Positions 21,340 through 32,192 of a stretch of 64,000 bases of DNA are shown here, in pieces. The position numbers and the translations under genes are program-made. Each line of letters opens with the position of its first letter. Positions within the stretch are counted from its first letter, which is position 1. Below the pieces are notes generated by a model that was given only the letters and a program-made list of their open reading frames with translations, did not search any database and was not told the DNA's origin. The DNA is from Bryoerythrophyllum caledonicum (lineage: Eukaryota; Streptophyta; Bryopsida; Pottiales; Pottiaceae). The stretch lies in assembly GCA_963971425.1 (NCBI GenBank), contig OZ020518.1:7171989-7235988 (forward strand). The letters are read 5' to 3'.

Positions 21340-24300
21340 TTGGTCAGCTTTACAAAAATTACAGAGTTGGACCGTGTACATAAGAGATGGATTAGAAAGA
21401 CTGAAGAAAAATTAAAAAGAGTAGGTGTGGTATTGAGTAATGAGTGTATTACAGGAGTTATAGAAGAGGAAGGTTTTTCAGACGATATAATAAGGACTTT
21501 GGAAGGAGTGTTAGCTCAAAGCTCGGGACCAAGAGATGTTATAATCGAGATTCATTCAAGGGAACTTTATGACGAGGTACTAGAAACAAGAACAACCATG
21601 GAGTCTACCGGAAGTTATGTTTCTCATCTTGAGGCTAGGGTTAATACCAAATACAAGACCGTGGCGAAGAAAGTGAGGCCGGTGGCAACTCAATTGCCAC
21701 CAGACACTGAGGAACATATCAAGCAAGCTGAAAAAGAGCTAGGGCTAAGAGAAACAAGGAAAATTGGGCACAAGTTTACTGAGGAGTCATTGGCTGGACT
21801 AAAGATTGGAGGGGGTGATTTCTTACATGCACAAGAGAGAAAAATGTTCCAAGATATGCTCTCTAAACATGGGAAATCATTTTCTTCTTCACCAGAAGAA
21901 ATTGGATGTGTCCATCCTAGTGTGGTTGTACCAATGGTGATTTTTACAGTTCCTCATGTGCCGTGGGACTTAAAGCCTATACCAGTGCCAAGAGCATTAC
22001 TTCCTAAGTTGGTGAATTTGTTGAAAGAGAAGATGCAGATGGGTATACTTGAGCCTTCAATGGCTCCATACTCCAACCGTTGGTTTACAGTGCCAAAGAA
22101 GTCTGGTGCACTTAGATTTATACAAGATATGCAGCCAGCCAATAAGGTTACTATTAGAAACAAAGGGTCAGGGCCAATTGTGGATGAGGTTGCTGAAGCA
22201 TTTGCAGGACATGCCATCTATTCCATTGGAGATTTATATTCTGGTTATGATCAGTTCCAACTTGCGAACGAAAGCAGAGATCTGACTACCATGAAAACTC
22301 CATTAGGACTTGTTAGAATGTGCACATTGCCCCAGGGAGCCACTAATTCGGTGGCGCATATGCAAAACGCGATGAACCAGATCCTCAAGGATTTTGTGCC
22401 TGAGAAAACTATACCCTTTGTAGATGATATTCCCATTAAAGGCTGCAAAGAAGAAATCAAGGACTTGACTACGGATGACGATGGTTGCAGAGTATTTGTC
22501 AAGAACCACATAAGAGATGTGGAAATGATCTTAAACAGACTTGGAGAGGTGGACTTGACATTATCCATAGAGAAGTCCAAGTTTGGTGTTGATGAGATTA
22601 TTGTGGTTGGTCATTTGTGTGGAGTATACGGCATAAAACCTAACCCTGAGAAAGTAGATGCTATCTCTAGGATGAAGCCATGTGGTAGCATCACTGAAGT
22701 AAGGAGGTTTTTAGGGGCTTGTGTCTTCTACCAAATATGGGTTCCACATTTTGCTCATCTTGCTGATCCGTTGTACAAGCTTTTGAGGAAAGGGATTAAA
22801 TTCAAGTGGGGGCAAAAACAAGAGTTAGCCATGGAAGGCTTGAAGGAAACTTTGATGTCTCCACCAGTTTTGAAGCAAGTGGATTACAACTGTGGTAGAC
22901 CAGTCATTATAACAGTTGATACCAGTCCAATTGCTACAGGTTGGGCTGTTGGTCAAGATGATGCAGAAGGACGAAGGTATGCCATAAGATTTGGAGCAAG
23001 AATTCTCACAGAACGTCAAAGAGCGTATCCACAAGTGAAGAGAGAACTTTTAGGGGCACTTACAGCATTGAAGGCAGAAAGAAACTATTTAATTGGTGCT
23101 GATGTTGTGCTTGAGACTGATTGTTTACCATTACTCGGAATGGTAGCTAATTGCTCTACTCCAGATATTGCAATGCTGAGATGGATAGCATATATCAGAT
23201 CACTGAATCCTGTGTTAACACATATTACTGGCAAGATGAATTCAGTGGCAGATATGTTATCAAGAGCCAGATTTATGTGCGAGGAAGAGATGGTGGCACA
23301 AGAGATTGGAGAGGACTATGAGGAAAGGGATTATGGTTATGTTATGACACTTGATGGGTTGGGCTTAAGTGATGGTGATTTATCTTTCAAGGTAGATCTA
23401 TTTGAAGGAAGGCTGAAGGATATTGGCTTATATCTCAGCACTTTGAAGAAACATAGAGACTGGTCAGACAAGACATATAAAGATATTAGACACCAGTCTT
23501 ATGGTTATCTTTTGAGAGATGGATTGTTATGGAAGAGGCCAAAGAGGAAAGATGGGGTGCCGTTAAGAGTGGTTGATGATACTGATACCAAAAATCAAGT
23601 CCTCAAAGAATTTCATGACACACTTTGGGCAGGACACAGAGGAATTTGGGCCACTTACAACAAAATCAAAGAACGGTATTGGTGGAAGGGTTTGTACAAG
23701 GATGTGGAAGAATTTGTAGCTTCATGCATTGATTGTCAACTCCAATCAAAAATTAGATACAGAGATGAGTTGCATCCAACCTACCCACTTGCCATACATT
23801 TTCAATGGGTAATTGACTTAGTCGCGATGCCATCAGGTTTGTGGAGTATGAAGTACCTTGTTTTGGCAAGGGAAGAACTCTCAAATTTTGTAGAAGGTAG
23901 AGCCTTGAGAACTAAGTCTACCGAAGGAATTTGTAGGTTCATCCTAGAAGACATTTTCAGCAGATATGGTAGTGTTGGCAGAATGAGAGCAGATCGTGGA
24001 GAATTAAATGCAGCTGAAGCTAGAAGTTTTTTTCAAAGGTATGGTGTGAAACTGAGGCTAACTACCGCTTATAACCCTGAGGCTAATGGCAAGAGTGAAC
24101 GAGGACATCCTCCAATCATCAACGCACTTGTCAAAGCCTGTAAAGGAAAACCAAAGCATTGGCCTAGACTTCTACCATTTGCATTGTGGGCAGACAGGAC
24201 TACACATAGTACTGTCACTGGCTATATGCCAATTGAGCTTATGATGGGACAAAAACCAATATTGCCTGTAGAAGACTCATTGCCTACTTGGGTGTTTTTG

Positions 24301-24789
24301 GATTGGGAAGATGGAGTTAGCACAGAAAGATTATTAGAACTCCGCATAAAGCAATTGGAAAGATTGCCTGAAGACCACAATGTGGCCATCGAAAGGATGA
24401 AGATAGCGCGGTTGAAGAACAAAGCCAGATTTGATAGAACTCATCGGTTGAGGACAAACCAGATTCGAGTTGGGGATTGGGTATTAGTGTTTGATAGCAC
24501 TCTGGAGCATCAACATAGTACTCTCAGAAAGTTTGCACGTAGATGGTTTGGACCATATGTGGTGGTGGAAGTACATAATAATGCTACTTATACACTTCGT
24601 GAGTTAGATGGAACGCTATTGAGAATTCCAGTAGCTGGCAAGAGAATCAAGGCATTCAAGAAGAGAGATGGCAGATATTGCTTTGAAGACATGTCAGGAG
24701 ATGATTCAAGCCTAAGCCAACAAGAAGACAATGATTCATACATTGAGGAAGAGGACGAAGGCATGGAAGATACATCGGAAACGGACTAA
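21340..24789 (+). CDS. Pol (RT-RNase H-integrase) of the nested Ty3 element
   Basis: A 1,149-codon frame without an early ATG. Reverse transcriptase: IGDLYSGYDQFQLA, TLPQGATNSVAHMQ and FVDDIP (residues about 295-365). Connection domain and RNase H: ITVDTSPIATGWAVGQ, RELLGALTALKAE, LETDCLPL. Integrase: FHDTLWAGHRGIWATY with a CIDCQ finger, VIDLV, ADRGELNAAEA and TTAYNPEANGKSERGH (about 760-930). The C-terminal part has a GDWVLVFDST and RRWFGPYVV segment and an acidic tail. It lacks a clear chromodomain. Pol in this family is usually made by read-through or frameshifting from gag. It is unlike the Pol of the surrounding Tat-like element, so the two belong to different Ty3 lineages. Confidence 0.92.
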   Translation: MVSFTKITELDRVHKRWIRKTEEKLKRVGVVLSNECITGVIEEEGFSDDIIRTLEGVLAQSSGPRDVIIEIHSRELYDEVLETRTTMESTGSYVSHLEARVNTKYKTVAKKVRPVATQLPPDTEEHIKQAEKELGLRETRKIGHKFTEESLAGLKIGGGDFLHAQERKMFQDMLSKHGKSFSSSPEEIGCVHPSVVVPMVIFTVPHVPWDLKPIPVPRALLPKLVNLLKEKMQMGILEPSMAPYSNRWFTVPKKSGALRFIQDMQPANKVTIRNKGSGPIVDEVAEAFAGHAIYSIGDLYSGYDQFQLANESRDLTTMKTPLGLVRMCTLPQGATNSVAHMQNAMNQILKDFVPEKTIPFVDDIPIKGCKEEIKDLTTDDDGCRVFVKNHIRDVEMILNRLGEVDLTLSIEKSKFGVDEIIVVGHLCGVYGIKPNPEKVDAISRMKPCGSITEVRRFLGACVFYQIWVPHFAHLADPLYKLLRKGIKFKWGQKQELAMEGLKETLMSPPVLKQVDYNCGRPVIITVDTSPIATGWAVGQDDAEGRRYAIRFGARILTERQRAYPQVKRELLGALTALKAERNYLIGADVVLETDCLPLLGMVANCSTPDIAMLRWIAYIRSLNPVLTHITGKMNSVADMLSRARFMCEEEMVAQEIGEDYEERDYGYVMTLDGLGLSDGDLSFKVDLFEGRLKDIGLYLSTLKKHRDWSDKTYKDIRHQSYGYLLRDGLLWKRPKRKDGVPLRVVDDTDTKNQVLKEFHDTLWAGHRGIWATYNKIKERYWWKGLYKDVEEFVASCIDCQLQSKIRYRDELHPTYPLAIHFQWVIDLVAMPSGLWSMKYLVLAREELSNFVEGRALRTKSTEGICRFILEDIFSRYGSVGRMRADRGELNAAEARSFFQRYGVKLRLTTAYNPEANGKSERGHPPIINALVKACKGKPKHWPRLLPFALWADRTTHSTVTGYMPIELMMGQKPILPVEDSLPTWVFLDWEDGVSTERLLELRIKQLERLPEDHNVAIERMKIARLKNKARFDRTHRLRTNQIRVGDWVLVFDSTLEHQHSTLRKFARRWFGPYVVVEVHNNATYTLRELDGTLLRIPVAGKRIKAFKKRDGRYCFEDMSGDDSSLSQQEDNDSYIEEEDEGMEDTSETD

Positions 24790-24831
24790 CTTGGCACATC
24801 ACGGACGATGTGCAGGTTTAGAGGGGGTGGA

Positions 24832-26436
24832 TGTCGTGATGCAATATAGTTCATGATATAAAAAATAAGATTGAGAAGAAAAATGGGGAATTTAGCTGGT
24901 TAAGGTAATTGTGGAGAATAAATGGTTTTTTCCTCAATTACCCTACCAGGCCAGAAGCTTATCTTAGAGGATCTTTACTGCATCTTGTCACTAGCTCAGG
25001 GCTTAGGAGCGTCCACCAGCTGGATTTGCTGCTGATTCCGGCAGTCCCCTGACCGCGCGAGCGCCAGCCGCTCTGACAAGCCAAGGAATCGAACCCGGAC
25101 CGGCGAGGTGCAACGAAAAGCTTAGCCAGCCGAACTAAGCCGCGGTCGATGGCAGTACGTGGGCTCTAGTGATATTTAAGCTATTCTCTAACTCTTCTGA
25201 GAAAAAAAAAAAACTTAAACAGAGTGTTATGGTATTATAGTTTGTAGTAGAAATAAGAAATGTTTAGTTTGGGGGTTAGTTTAGGGGGGAGAAATATAGT
25301 GCCAACTTGTAGTAGAGTTGTAGGTTAGGAAATAAAAGTCAAGCTAGGCTTATGTGGGAAGATTTGGATAAGATTTGGAGGTAAATAGACTTTGGTGTCC
25401 AAGGGTGAGTCAAAAGGAAGGCTAGAGAAGCATGGGCTGATTTAGGCCCTTGACTTTTCTTCCCTCCTCCCTCGGCCTAAGCCTCCTCCATGTAGTATAA
25501 AAAGACGCTCGGGTTTTCCAGTGTGACAGGTAGAGTTTTGTGAGTTTTGACGTCAGTTTTTAGAGTGTTGTAGAACTTGTTAATAGCTTTCCAACAAGCT
25601 ATCACACACTCCAATCAGAGTTATGTAGAAGCTGTGGTGTGGATTTGAATAAACAAGGGTACTGCTGCCATGAATTTTTGAGAGCAGTAACTTTGATTCC
25701 ATATAGAAACTTGTATACAAAGAGTGAGATAGTGAATCTTTATGTGTAGAGTGGTGGTTGAATTAGCTTTTCAATGAGCTATCACAAGCTCAAATCCGAG
25801 TTGTTATGGATTTGTGGCACTTAATCTATTGAAGGAGTGTTCTCGGAGGAGCGGGTTTTATTCCACAAGTTTCAAGCAGTGACTTTGAGCAACTATAATT
25901 CATTGCATATAGAGTCAGTAGGATTGAGAATTTTATCACTTGTTAATCTTGTTGTTAGCTTTTCAAAAAGCTATTACGTAGGTGGATTGGAGTTGGTTTG
26001 AGAGAGTTATGCTAGATTGAGTGGAAAGGAGTCAGCTGCCTTGAGCAAATTAGAGCAGTGACTTTGATTCCTCATAGAAGCATTTGTATAGATCTTCTTA
26101 TATTCAAATTTTGTACGTATGAGCCTTACTGTATTAGCTTTCTAGGAAGCTATTGCATGCTCATATAAAGCTAAGTATGAAGTGGTAGAGCTTGATAGAA
26201 TGAGAGAAGGTTCTGCTACCCCAAGTTTACTCAAACTACTTGTTTAATCACTTGCGAGGGTTTGTCAAGATGAGTCAAGAAGTTTACCTTTAGAGAAGAT
26301 TAAAGTCTTACTTTGTATTATTTCAAATTTATCACCAATGAAGAACGCCTTTATTACACCTCCCTTCTTCCTTTACTGAAATTGGTAGCAGCCAAGAACC
26401 CTACGTTTTCCCAAGGCAAATTCTCTCTCCACGACA
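24832..26436 (+). repeat. 3' LTR of the nested Ty3 element
   Basis: A near-perfect copy of 16916-18519, one base longer in an A tract near 25203-25213. It carries the same antisense SINE (about 24962-25156, B box at 25085-25095), the same TATA box near 25493 and the same four stem-loop repeats. Confidence 0.92.
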
Positions 26437-26795
26437 CCGTTCCAAGCCCCAATACCTCTAGAAATTAATGGTTGTGTCTGGAGTTTTAATCTGCCATACT
26501 GGGCGAAAAGGTAGTGTAGTTGATATTTTAAGTACAATGTCCTTTTCTTAACAATTACTTCATTGAAACCCTCGCCCTCACTCCACACTTTGTTTAAAAT
26601 TAGTTGTTTAATTTCTAAGGGTAGTTGTTCAAATTTTTCTTGAAATGATTTATCAGTTTTTAGGTGAGCTCCATAAAACTGGAATCCTTGTCCGTAATAC
26701 GCACCTCTATAGACACGGTAAAGGGCGCTAAACAAATACGGACCACTAAAGAAGTCACTCAAAGCTTCTTTAGAAATCTCCCATGGGAACGACAT
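26437..26795 (-). CDS. Leader ORF of the giant element, interrupted by the nested Ty3 element
   Basis: A minus-strand frame starting MSFPWEISKEALSDFFSGPYLF near 26795. It runs about 120 codons to the nested insertion. It is aromatic-rich and helical (FEQLPLEIKQLILNKVW, YLKYQLHYLFAQYGRLKL). No family recognised, and it is not obviously related to the three tandem leader ORFs. It would be the most upstream coding unit of the giant element. Confidence 0.4.
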
Positions 26796-27023
26796 ACTTT
26801 CCCAGTATAGTCTCCCATGTACACTTCTACACTCGTTTCAACTTAACTCTTTTAAGTTGACGTTTAATGAATCACACATTAAACCACTTCAAATCTTACA
26901 TTGATAACTTCTTCAAAGCAATCACTACTATTGAAGACTAACTATATTTTTATAATAATTTTTTTTTTCAATTAGAAACTACTTAAGGTTTGACGGTACC
27001 ATCCCCAGCATGGTCGCCAAAAA

Positions 27024-28801
27024 TGTAAGGTTTTAAAACTTGGGTCGACTTACAAAACACCCAGGCTACACCCACCTTTAGGTTCGTTCTAGGGGATGGT
27101 CTGGCGTCTAGACTTAGGTAGTTGACTCTAATTCCACTAATAAATGTATCAATTGTTGTTTGCTTTAAGGTTTTGAAGGTAAAAGTGTATCTATAACCTA
27201 CACTCTTAAGGATTTTTACTTATCACTCTTATTCCCACAAGCATGTGCAATTATGACGTGAGCCTTGCTCATTGTCATTATTCTGTGAAGTGCCCATCGA
27301 CTTCTAACCTATACCCTCATGGGTAAATGGATTCTATCCATTTTCATGCTCATTGCCAATTCCTTAATTAGTTCCAGTTAATAAATCACAATCTAACCTC
27401 TAGCAACGAGCTCCAAACTTCCTTATGTCTTCACTTTATACTTCTCGTTATCACACCTTTAAACCACAAGTTAAAGCACAAACAACACACAAGGAATAAT
27501 GAACACTATTCTTAAAGATTCAAAGTATTAAGTCTAATTCTTAACTCAATTAACTAGATGCACCATTATCTCCTTTATCTAGACTTCCTATACTTTGAAT
27601 ATTTCTTTATATCAAACTTTTATTCCTTTGTTAATTCTAACTTACTTTCTACACTATTATCCTTCATATACTCTTACAATTTCTAAGGATATTCTTGTAA
27701 TATAAGTTTTGATCAATTCTACTACTTAGCTAGTCTTAAAGATTAACTTTAAACACAACTAGACTCTTGTTCTACAATTTATAATGTGATTACTTGACTC
27801 ACAAGTCAATGTAGTTTCCACATTGTGAGATCAACTCAACCATGTGTTGATCAAACATTAATAATCAAAATTATTAATTCACAAATTAATATTGCATTTA
27901 ATATTGAAACTTCAATTCTCATGAATTCCCATTCCAATGATTCTGAATCACAAACTTCAAACAAACATTAGTACATCATATACATGATGCATTCTATCAA
28001 AATTAATTATAAGCAATCTAAAATTAATTTTAATCTCAATTGCAATTAATTTTACTTCATTTTTATGCATCAATGATTCAATTGTCTTGCATATTTTTTG
28101 TTTATATATATATATTTTTTTATTTTTTATTTTTTTTCAATTTGTTCACAAAATGGTACTGTAGATATTCAATTTCTATTCTAACCAATTTCACTTCCAA
28201 AATTCACAAATTTAATTTATTTATTATAAATTCTATTCTAGTGAATTTTGTAATCTCATTACAATTCTTCTTCACATTTAACTTCCACAATTCATAATTT
28301 TGAATTTAATTCCTTTACTTAATGTGTCTTATTACACATGAACAATTTCATACAACAATTACAATTATGTAGCTAGCAACTCGTAGACTTACACATAATT
28401 CAATAATTTAATATATTTCACACAAATTTCTTACAAATCACATGTAAGAATTCTTACTAGCTTCAATCCAAAAGCTAGGACTCACATAGTTTTCTTCAAA
28501 TGTGGTGTGATCATCATCACTTTCTATTCACTTATACTATCTAATTACGAAAAGGTACCACTTTTCCTAATGACTTTTCCTATCACCTCTTTTAGTTTAA
28601 TTTCAAAATCCTTTCATATCATTAGGAGTTATGTCCCTTCTTCGTACCTTTCTAATTCTCTTTTCTATTTATTTTAGTATTTTCTATTTATTTTTTATTT
28701 TACTTCTACTTTTACTTTTACTTTATTCTTTCGAAGTTGTTTTTATAGCTTTTAAGCTCTAATTTTTTGAAATTTCACAACTTTATCATTTTGGCTCTAC
28801 A
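27024..28801 (-). repeat. 5' LTR of the giant element
   Basis: On the plus strand it starts tgtaagg and ends ggctctaca (TG/CA). The 1,778-bp length suits Tat/Ogre LTRs. It is AT-rich, with a short (TA)n at about 28104-28115. The bases left of it (27010-27020) match the primer site, so 27024 is the inner edge. No coding region. Confidence 0.85.
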
Positions 28802-29752
28802 CCCCCCCACCCAATACACATACAAATACACATACATACTCTCATACAATTAGAGACCCATTCATCACTATAAACAATGACATCACCCCAAGAAATATCA
28901 CCACACAATCGATCCACCCTCCCTACTCCCACCCACACCACCCCCACCCCCCAAACCACATCCTCAAAAACCCCACCACCTATCCCATTAATAACATCAT
29001 ACACCACGAATACAAGGAAAAAATAGATAAAAACCAAATAGAAAACAATTACACTAGATATCTATACCAATGGACTCACAATAACCACACTTACAACAAA
29101 TGGCTCCTCCAAAGAAACCTCTTCCCAAGACACAACCAAAACACCATTTCACATAACACAAATAAATTGACACAATATTATCAAAGAATTCAACACAAAC
29201 TCTACACCGAAATTATCCAAGTTCACCACCCACAAAACCAACCCCAAGACACAAGGTCCATCACCCCACCCACAATAATTCCCCTACTAAACATCTACAC
29301 AACGGAATGCAACCTCGGAAAAGACATTCTTACCTCATCTAACACAATAAAAATTGACAAAGACCAAGCACACTTATACGAAGAAGATGGAAGGCATATT
29401 TTTACCATCCCAATCACTAGGCTCACATGGTTGTGGAACCAATACAATACTAAACTACAAACCCCTACAAACATTGAACCAACAACCCAACCGTTTGAAA
29501 CCGAAGTCATTTGGCTATACCAAAGATACAAATATAGATTACCAAAAAATAACCCCCTTAAACTTAGACAATATACACTACCCATACCTATACTTAATTC
29601 ACTAATCTCCACATTCAACATCCAACACTCATATTTCTCCTCCCCCGTCACATGCCCCACCAAACTCAACAAATTTTACTCCCCCCTTTGAAAGAGATAA
29701 AATATTCGGATCACTAGGCAAAGCCTTTGACCACAAATGGATAGGTAATGGT

Positions 29753-30817
29753 ATGGCCCACCCACACAATGAAGAAGAAACACAACAAGCTCTACATTGG
29801 GCCCGCCTTGCGGCCAAACATGACCCAAACCACACCTCCACCCTAATCATAACCCCAGACAAAAACTGGTACCAAAATCATAATCCACACTCGGGCCCCT
29901 TTCCCAATATACACATCATCACAATATTTGAAGCGGATTCAATAACATATGAAGAACCCACCATCCCACTAGATCTAAAAAAATCCAGAATTGAATCATC
30001 CACTCTACAAATAATATGCATCCACCACCAAAATCATACTCTACGCACACAAGAACAACTAGAAGAACTCTCCTCCATAGCAAAGACTCTAAACGTACAC
30101 CGGATATTCACAAAATTGGCCCCACCAACGCCAATGCAAACACCCGTCAACAGAAGCAAAAAATGGTCAAAACTACACTACAATAACAATACACTAAACT
30201 ACACCTTAACACCCCCACCCCTCCAGGAGTATCAAAGTAACACCCCACCTAAATTTAACCCCGAATATAGCTACTATACTGATGGTTCCTTTAAACCGCC
30301 AGAACAAATTAGCCCGGGATCATGGCGCAGAGAAAAAGCCGGTTATGGAATATACAACGCTACGAAAGAAATCAAACTAGCCAATAGACTATATGGACTG
30401 CAAAATATCCTCAGAGCAGAACTTATGGCCATCCACAAAACACTAGAAATCGTCTTAACAAAATACAACAATGAACCGGTGCACATATTTACAGATTGCA
30501 TTAACGCACTATATTTATTAAACACCCAAATAACACATCCTACCCTCCATAATAGTCACCCCGACCGAATCATACTAGAATCAATGGTCCAAATGATACT
30601 AAAAAGAGAACAAATCACAACCCTTCACAAAGTCCGAGCCCATGCTAATATTGATGGCAATGAACAAACGGATAAACTTGCAAAAGAAGGAAGAGAAAAA
30701 TCACATAAAAATGCCAAAGACCGCATGAACACGCCCATGCCACCCCTTACTATTTTCAAAAAGAAGATTGGCCCTCCAAAGAAGACACCCCCGATAAAGG
30801 CCCGGTCAGATTCCTAA
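29753..30817 (+). pseudogene. LINE ORF segment with RNase H domain
   Basis: The open frame includes an N-terminal block (residues about 1-145) of unknown type. RNase H follows at about 175-325: YYTDGSFKPP gives the first catalytic Asp, ILRAELMAIHKTLE the Glu, HIFTDCINAL the second Asp, and HKVRAHANIDGNEQTDKLAKEG the His/Asp end. RNase H removes the RNA template during reverse transcription. The sequence is strongly A+C-rich on this strand. The frame is lost after about 30760, where the downstream zinc knuckle continues in another frame. Confidence 0.75.
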
Positions 30818-30819
30818 GC

Positions 30820-31767
30820 AAATACCTCAAAAAAAAAGACCTACATAACAATCTTGACACAATCACAGACAACCTTCCTAACATAGAAAAGTGGACTAAC
30901 AACAATGATATAGACAATGAACTCTCTACAAATTTTTGGAAAAACCCCATCATCACTGATTCACAAATAACATGCCTTATCAAATTCCGTACCGGTCAAT
31001 ACATGGGAAACGCCCGTAAACAACTCTTCTTTGGAATAGAAAGATTTCCATCCATAACATGCCCCATATGCCCCTCAACGGACCCCGACACATGGCTACA
31101 TGTTCTACTCAAATGCCAAAACCACCACATACACTCCCTAATTGTTAAAAGACATAACAAAGCGGTATGGGAAGTCCAAAAACTAATCACCTCCTACAAT
31201 AAATCGAGATGTTTTATACTAATGAACGCCGACACTTTCAATAACAATCCACAAGAAAATACGGTCCCCCCGTGGCTACTCCCATGCTCATGTACGACCC
31301 AAAGATGTCATTGCAACGCTAGGCTCAAACCGGACATCCTTTGTGTCAAAGGTTTACCATACAATGACCCACCACCCGATAACGTCAACCAAGACTACAC
31401 CATTCAATTCATTGAATTCACATATTGCAACGATAGATTTTCCCCGGAAACAATCCAAAACAAAATAGACAAATACCAACCCCTTATTGACGACATCATC
31501 GCCCTCGGATGGAATGTCGACCCCCTTATGGTAATCACATCCGGCGCTCGGGCCACCACCTTTATCCCATCTATGAAAACTCTAGAAGACACCTTCAAGA
31601 TACCCATTGAAACAATTCAAACATCCTTTAAAAACATTAACACCATAGCTATCCAACATGCCATGTCCATTCTTCTACATAAATCAAAAACAACCAAGCC
31701 CTCCCCGATACACAGGACCCCCCCTAAATTCCCCCCCGCCTTGATTTTCATGATTAGTTGGTTTTAA
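30820..31767 (+). pseudogene. LINE C-terminal CCHC knuckle and PD-(D/E)XK endonuclease
   Basis: Reading from about 30780 in the frame of the 31003 ATG: a helical linker, a zinc knuckle CPICPSTDPDTWLHVLLKC, then HNKAVWEVQKLI, and the nuclease signature RLKPDIL followed about 30 residues later by IQFIEFTYCND and KIDKYQPLI. The PD, the E-x-T(K) position and the K..KY helix match the R2-type restriction-like endonuclease. This domain nicks the target DNA for target-primed reverse transcription. Its stop at 31767 is the natural end of the element protein. Confidence 0.7.
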
Positions 31768-32020
31768 GGTTTTTGACTACTTGCGTGGTTTGTGGTTAGT
31801 TCGTTGGCTAGTTGCTTGGTTTGTGATTCGTTGGTTGGTTGGTTGACTTGTGGTTCTTTGGTTTCTTGTTACATAGTGTCTATCCTTGAGAGAGGGAAGT
31901 AGTTCCAGCTCACTAATTCCTTGTCCTGTGGGCATGGTCTTAGTAGTGGAACGAACAGACACTTTATTCATGCCAGCCTCCTTCGGAAACCGGCGTTTTT
32001 TTTTTTTTTTTCTTCTTCTT

Positions 32021-32192
32021 ATTGCATCAATAATAAAATGAGGATATTGTATCATGCTTCAACTAAGAGTCTTATGAGATCGTTTGTGAAGACACGACTT
32101 TTTGTTTCTATGTAAAGAGTTGTTATGGATCTGAAGATTTTGGCTAGTGTATTACTTTTGTACTGTATGTATCCAACACTCCCACTAGGACA
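32021..32192 (-). mobile_element. Copia LTR fragment next to the LINE end
   Basis: The bases around 32040-32076 (gtatcatgcttcaactaagagtcttatgagatcg) match 41855-41889, the start of the copia LTR at 41819-42274. The right end cactcccactaggaca resembles the other LTR end (cactcccactcgggca). It is shorter than the other LTR, so it is a different subfamily or internally deleted. The LINE may have inserted into this LTR. Confidence 0.6.

Larger units (their letters stand above)
16916..26436 (+). mobile_element. Young, complete-looking Ty3-type LTR retrotransposon nested in the giant element
   Basis: The LTRs at 16916-18519 and 24832-26436 (about 1,604 bp) look nearly identical by eye. The only difference I noticed is the length of one A tract. 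They start TGTCGTGATG and end CCACGACA. The host flanks share CCGT on both sides (16912-16915 and 26437-26440), in line with a 4-5 bp target duplication. The primer site follows the 5' LTR (tggtgcttccactg) and a purine tract with ggggg precedes the 3' LTR (about 24816-24831). It has gag-protease and pol frames and looks whole, so it is probably recent. It splits the leader of the older minus-strand element. Confidence 0.93.
1..28801 (-). mobile_element. Giant Tat/Ogre-like Ty3 LTR retrotransposon (left LTR cut by window edge)
   Basis: The 113 bases at 1-113 are identical to 28689-28801, and both end in ctctaca. Taking 28801 as the outer LTR edge, the right LTR runs 27024-28801 and ends TG/CA. 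Next to it at 27010-27020, read on the minus strand, is TGGCGACCATGCTGGGG, which resembles the Athila/Ogre primer site. Next to 113 is a purine tract (minus strand, about 115-126). The internal part is about 26.9 kb, or about 17.4 kb without the nested 16916-26436 element, which is very large for the family. Parts in element order are: 5' LTR, leader with small ORFs, gag-pol, a long 3' region with extra ORFs, and the 3' LTR. The long open polyprotein and identical LTR ends suggest a fairly young copy. It is interrupted by the nested insertion. Confidence 0.85.
28802..32011 (+). mobile_element. 3' half of an RLE-type non-LTR retrotransposon with RNase H (Dualen/R2-like)
   Basis: Coding blocks on the plus strand run to the stop at 31767, in order: an unrecognised region (28970-29690); a block with an AHPH motif (29695-30180); RNase H (about 30260-30720); a CCHC knuckle (C-x2-C-x8-H-x4-C, about 31060-31120); and a PD-(D/E)XK endonuclease-like end. 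The knuckle followed by this endonuclease is the hallmark of restriction-like-endonuclease LINEs (R2, NeSL, Dualen). RNase H in the same chain points to Dualen-like. The frame changes near 29687 (C tract) and near 30760 (A tract), so this copy is inactive. The 3' UTR (31768-31995) has a ggttggttggttg run and ends in a 16-T tract (31996-32011). The RT half is missing here: the giant LTR element abuts at 28801. Confidence 0.75.

Noticed and set aside
29295-29672. Minus-strand hydrophobic frame
   Set aside because: It lies opposite the LINE coding strand, and its valine/leucine-rich look comes from the A+C bias of the other strand.
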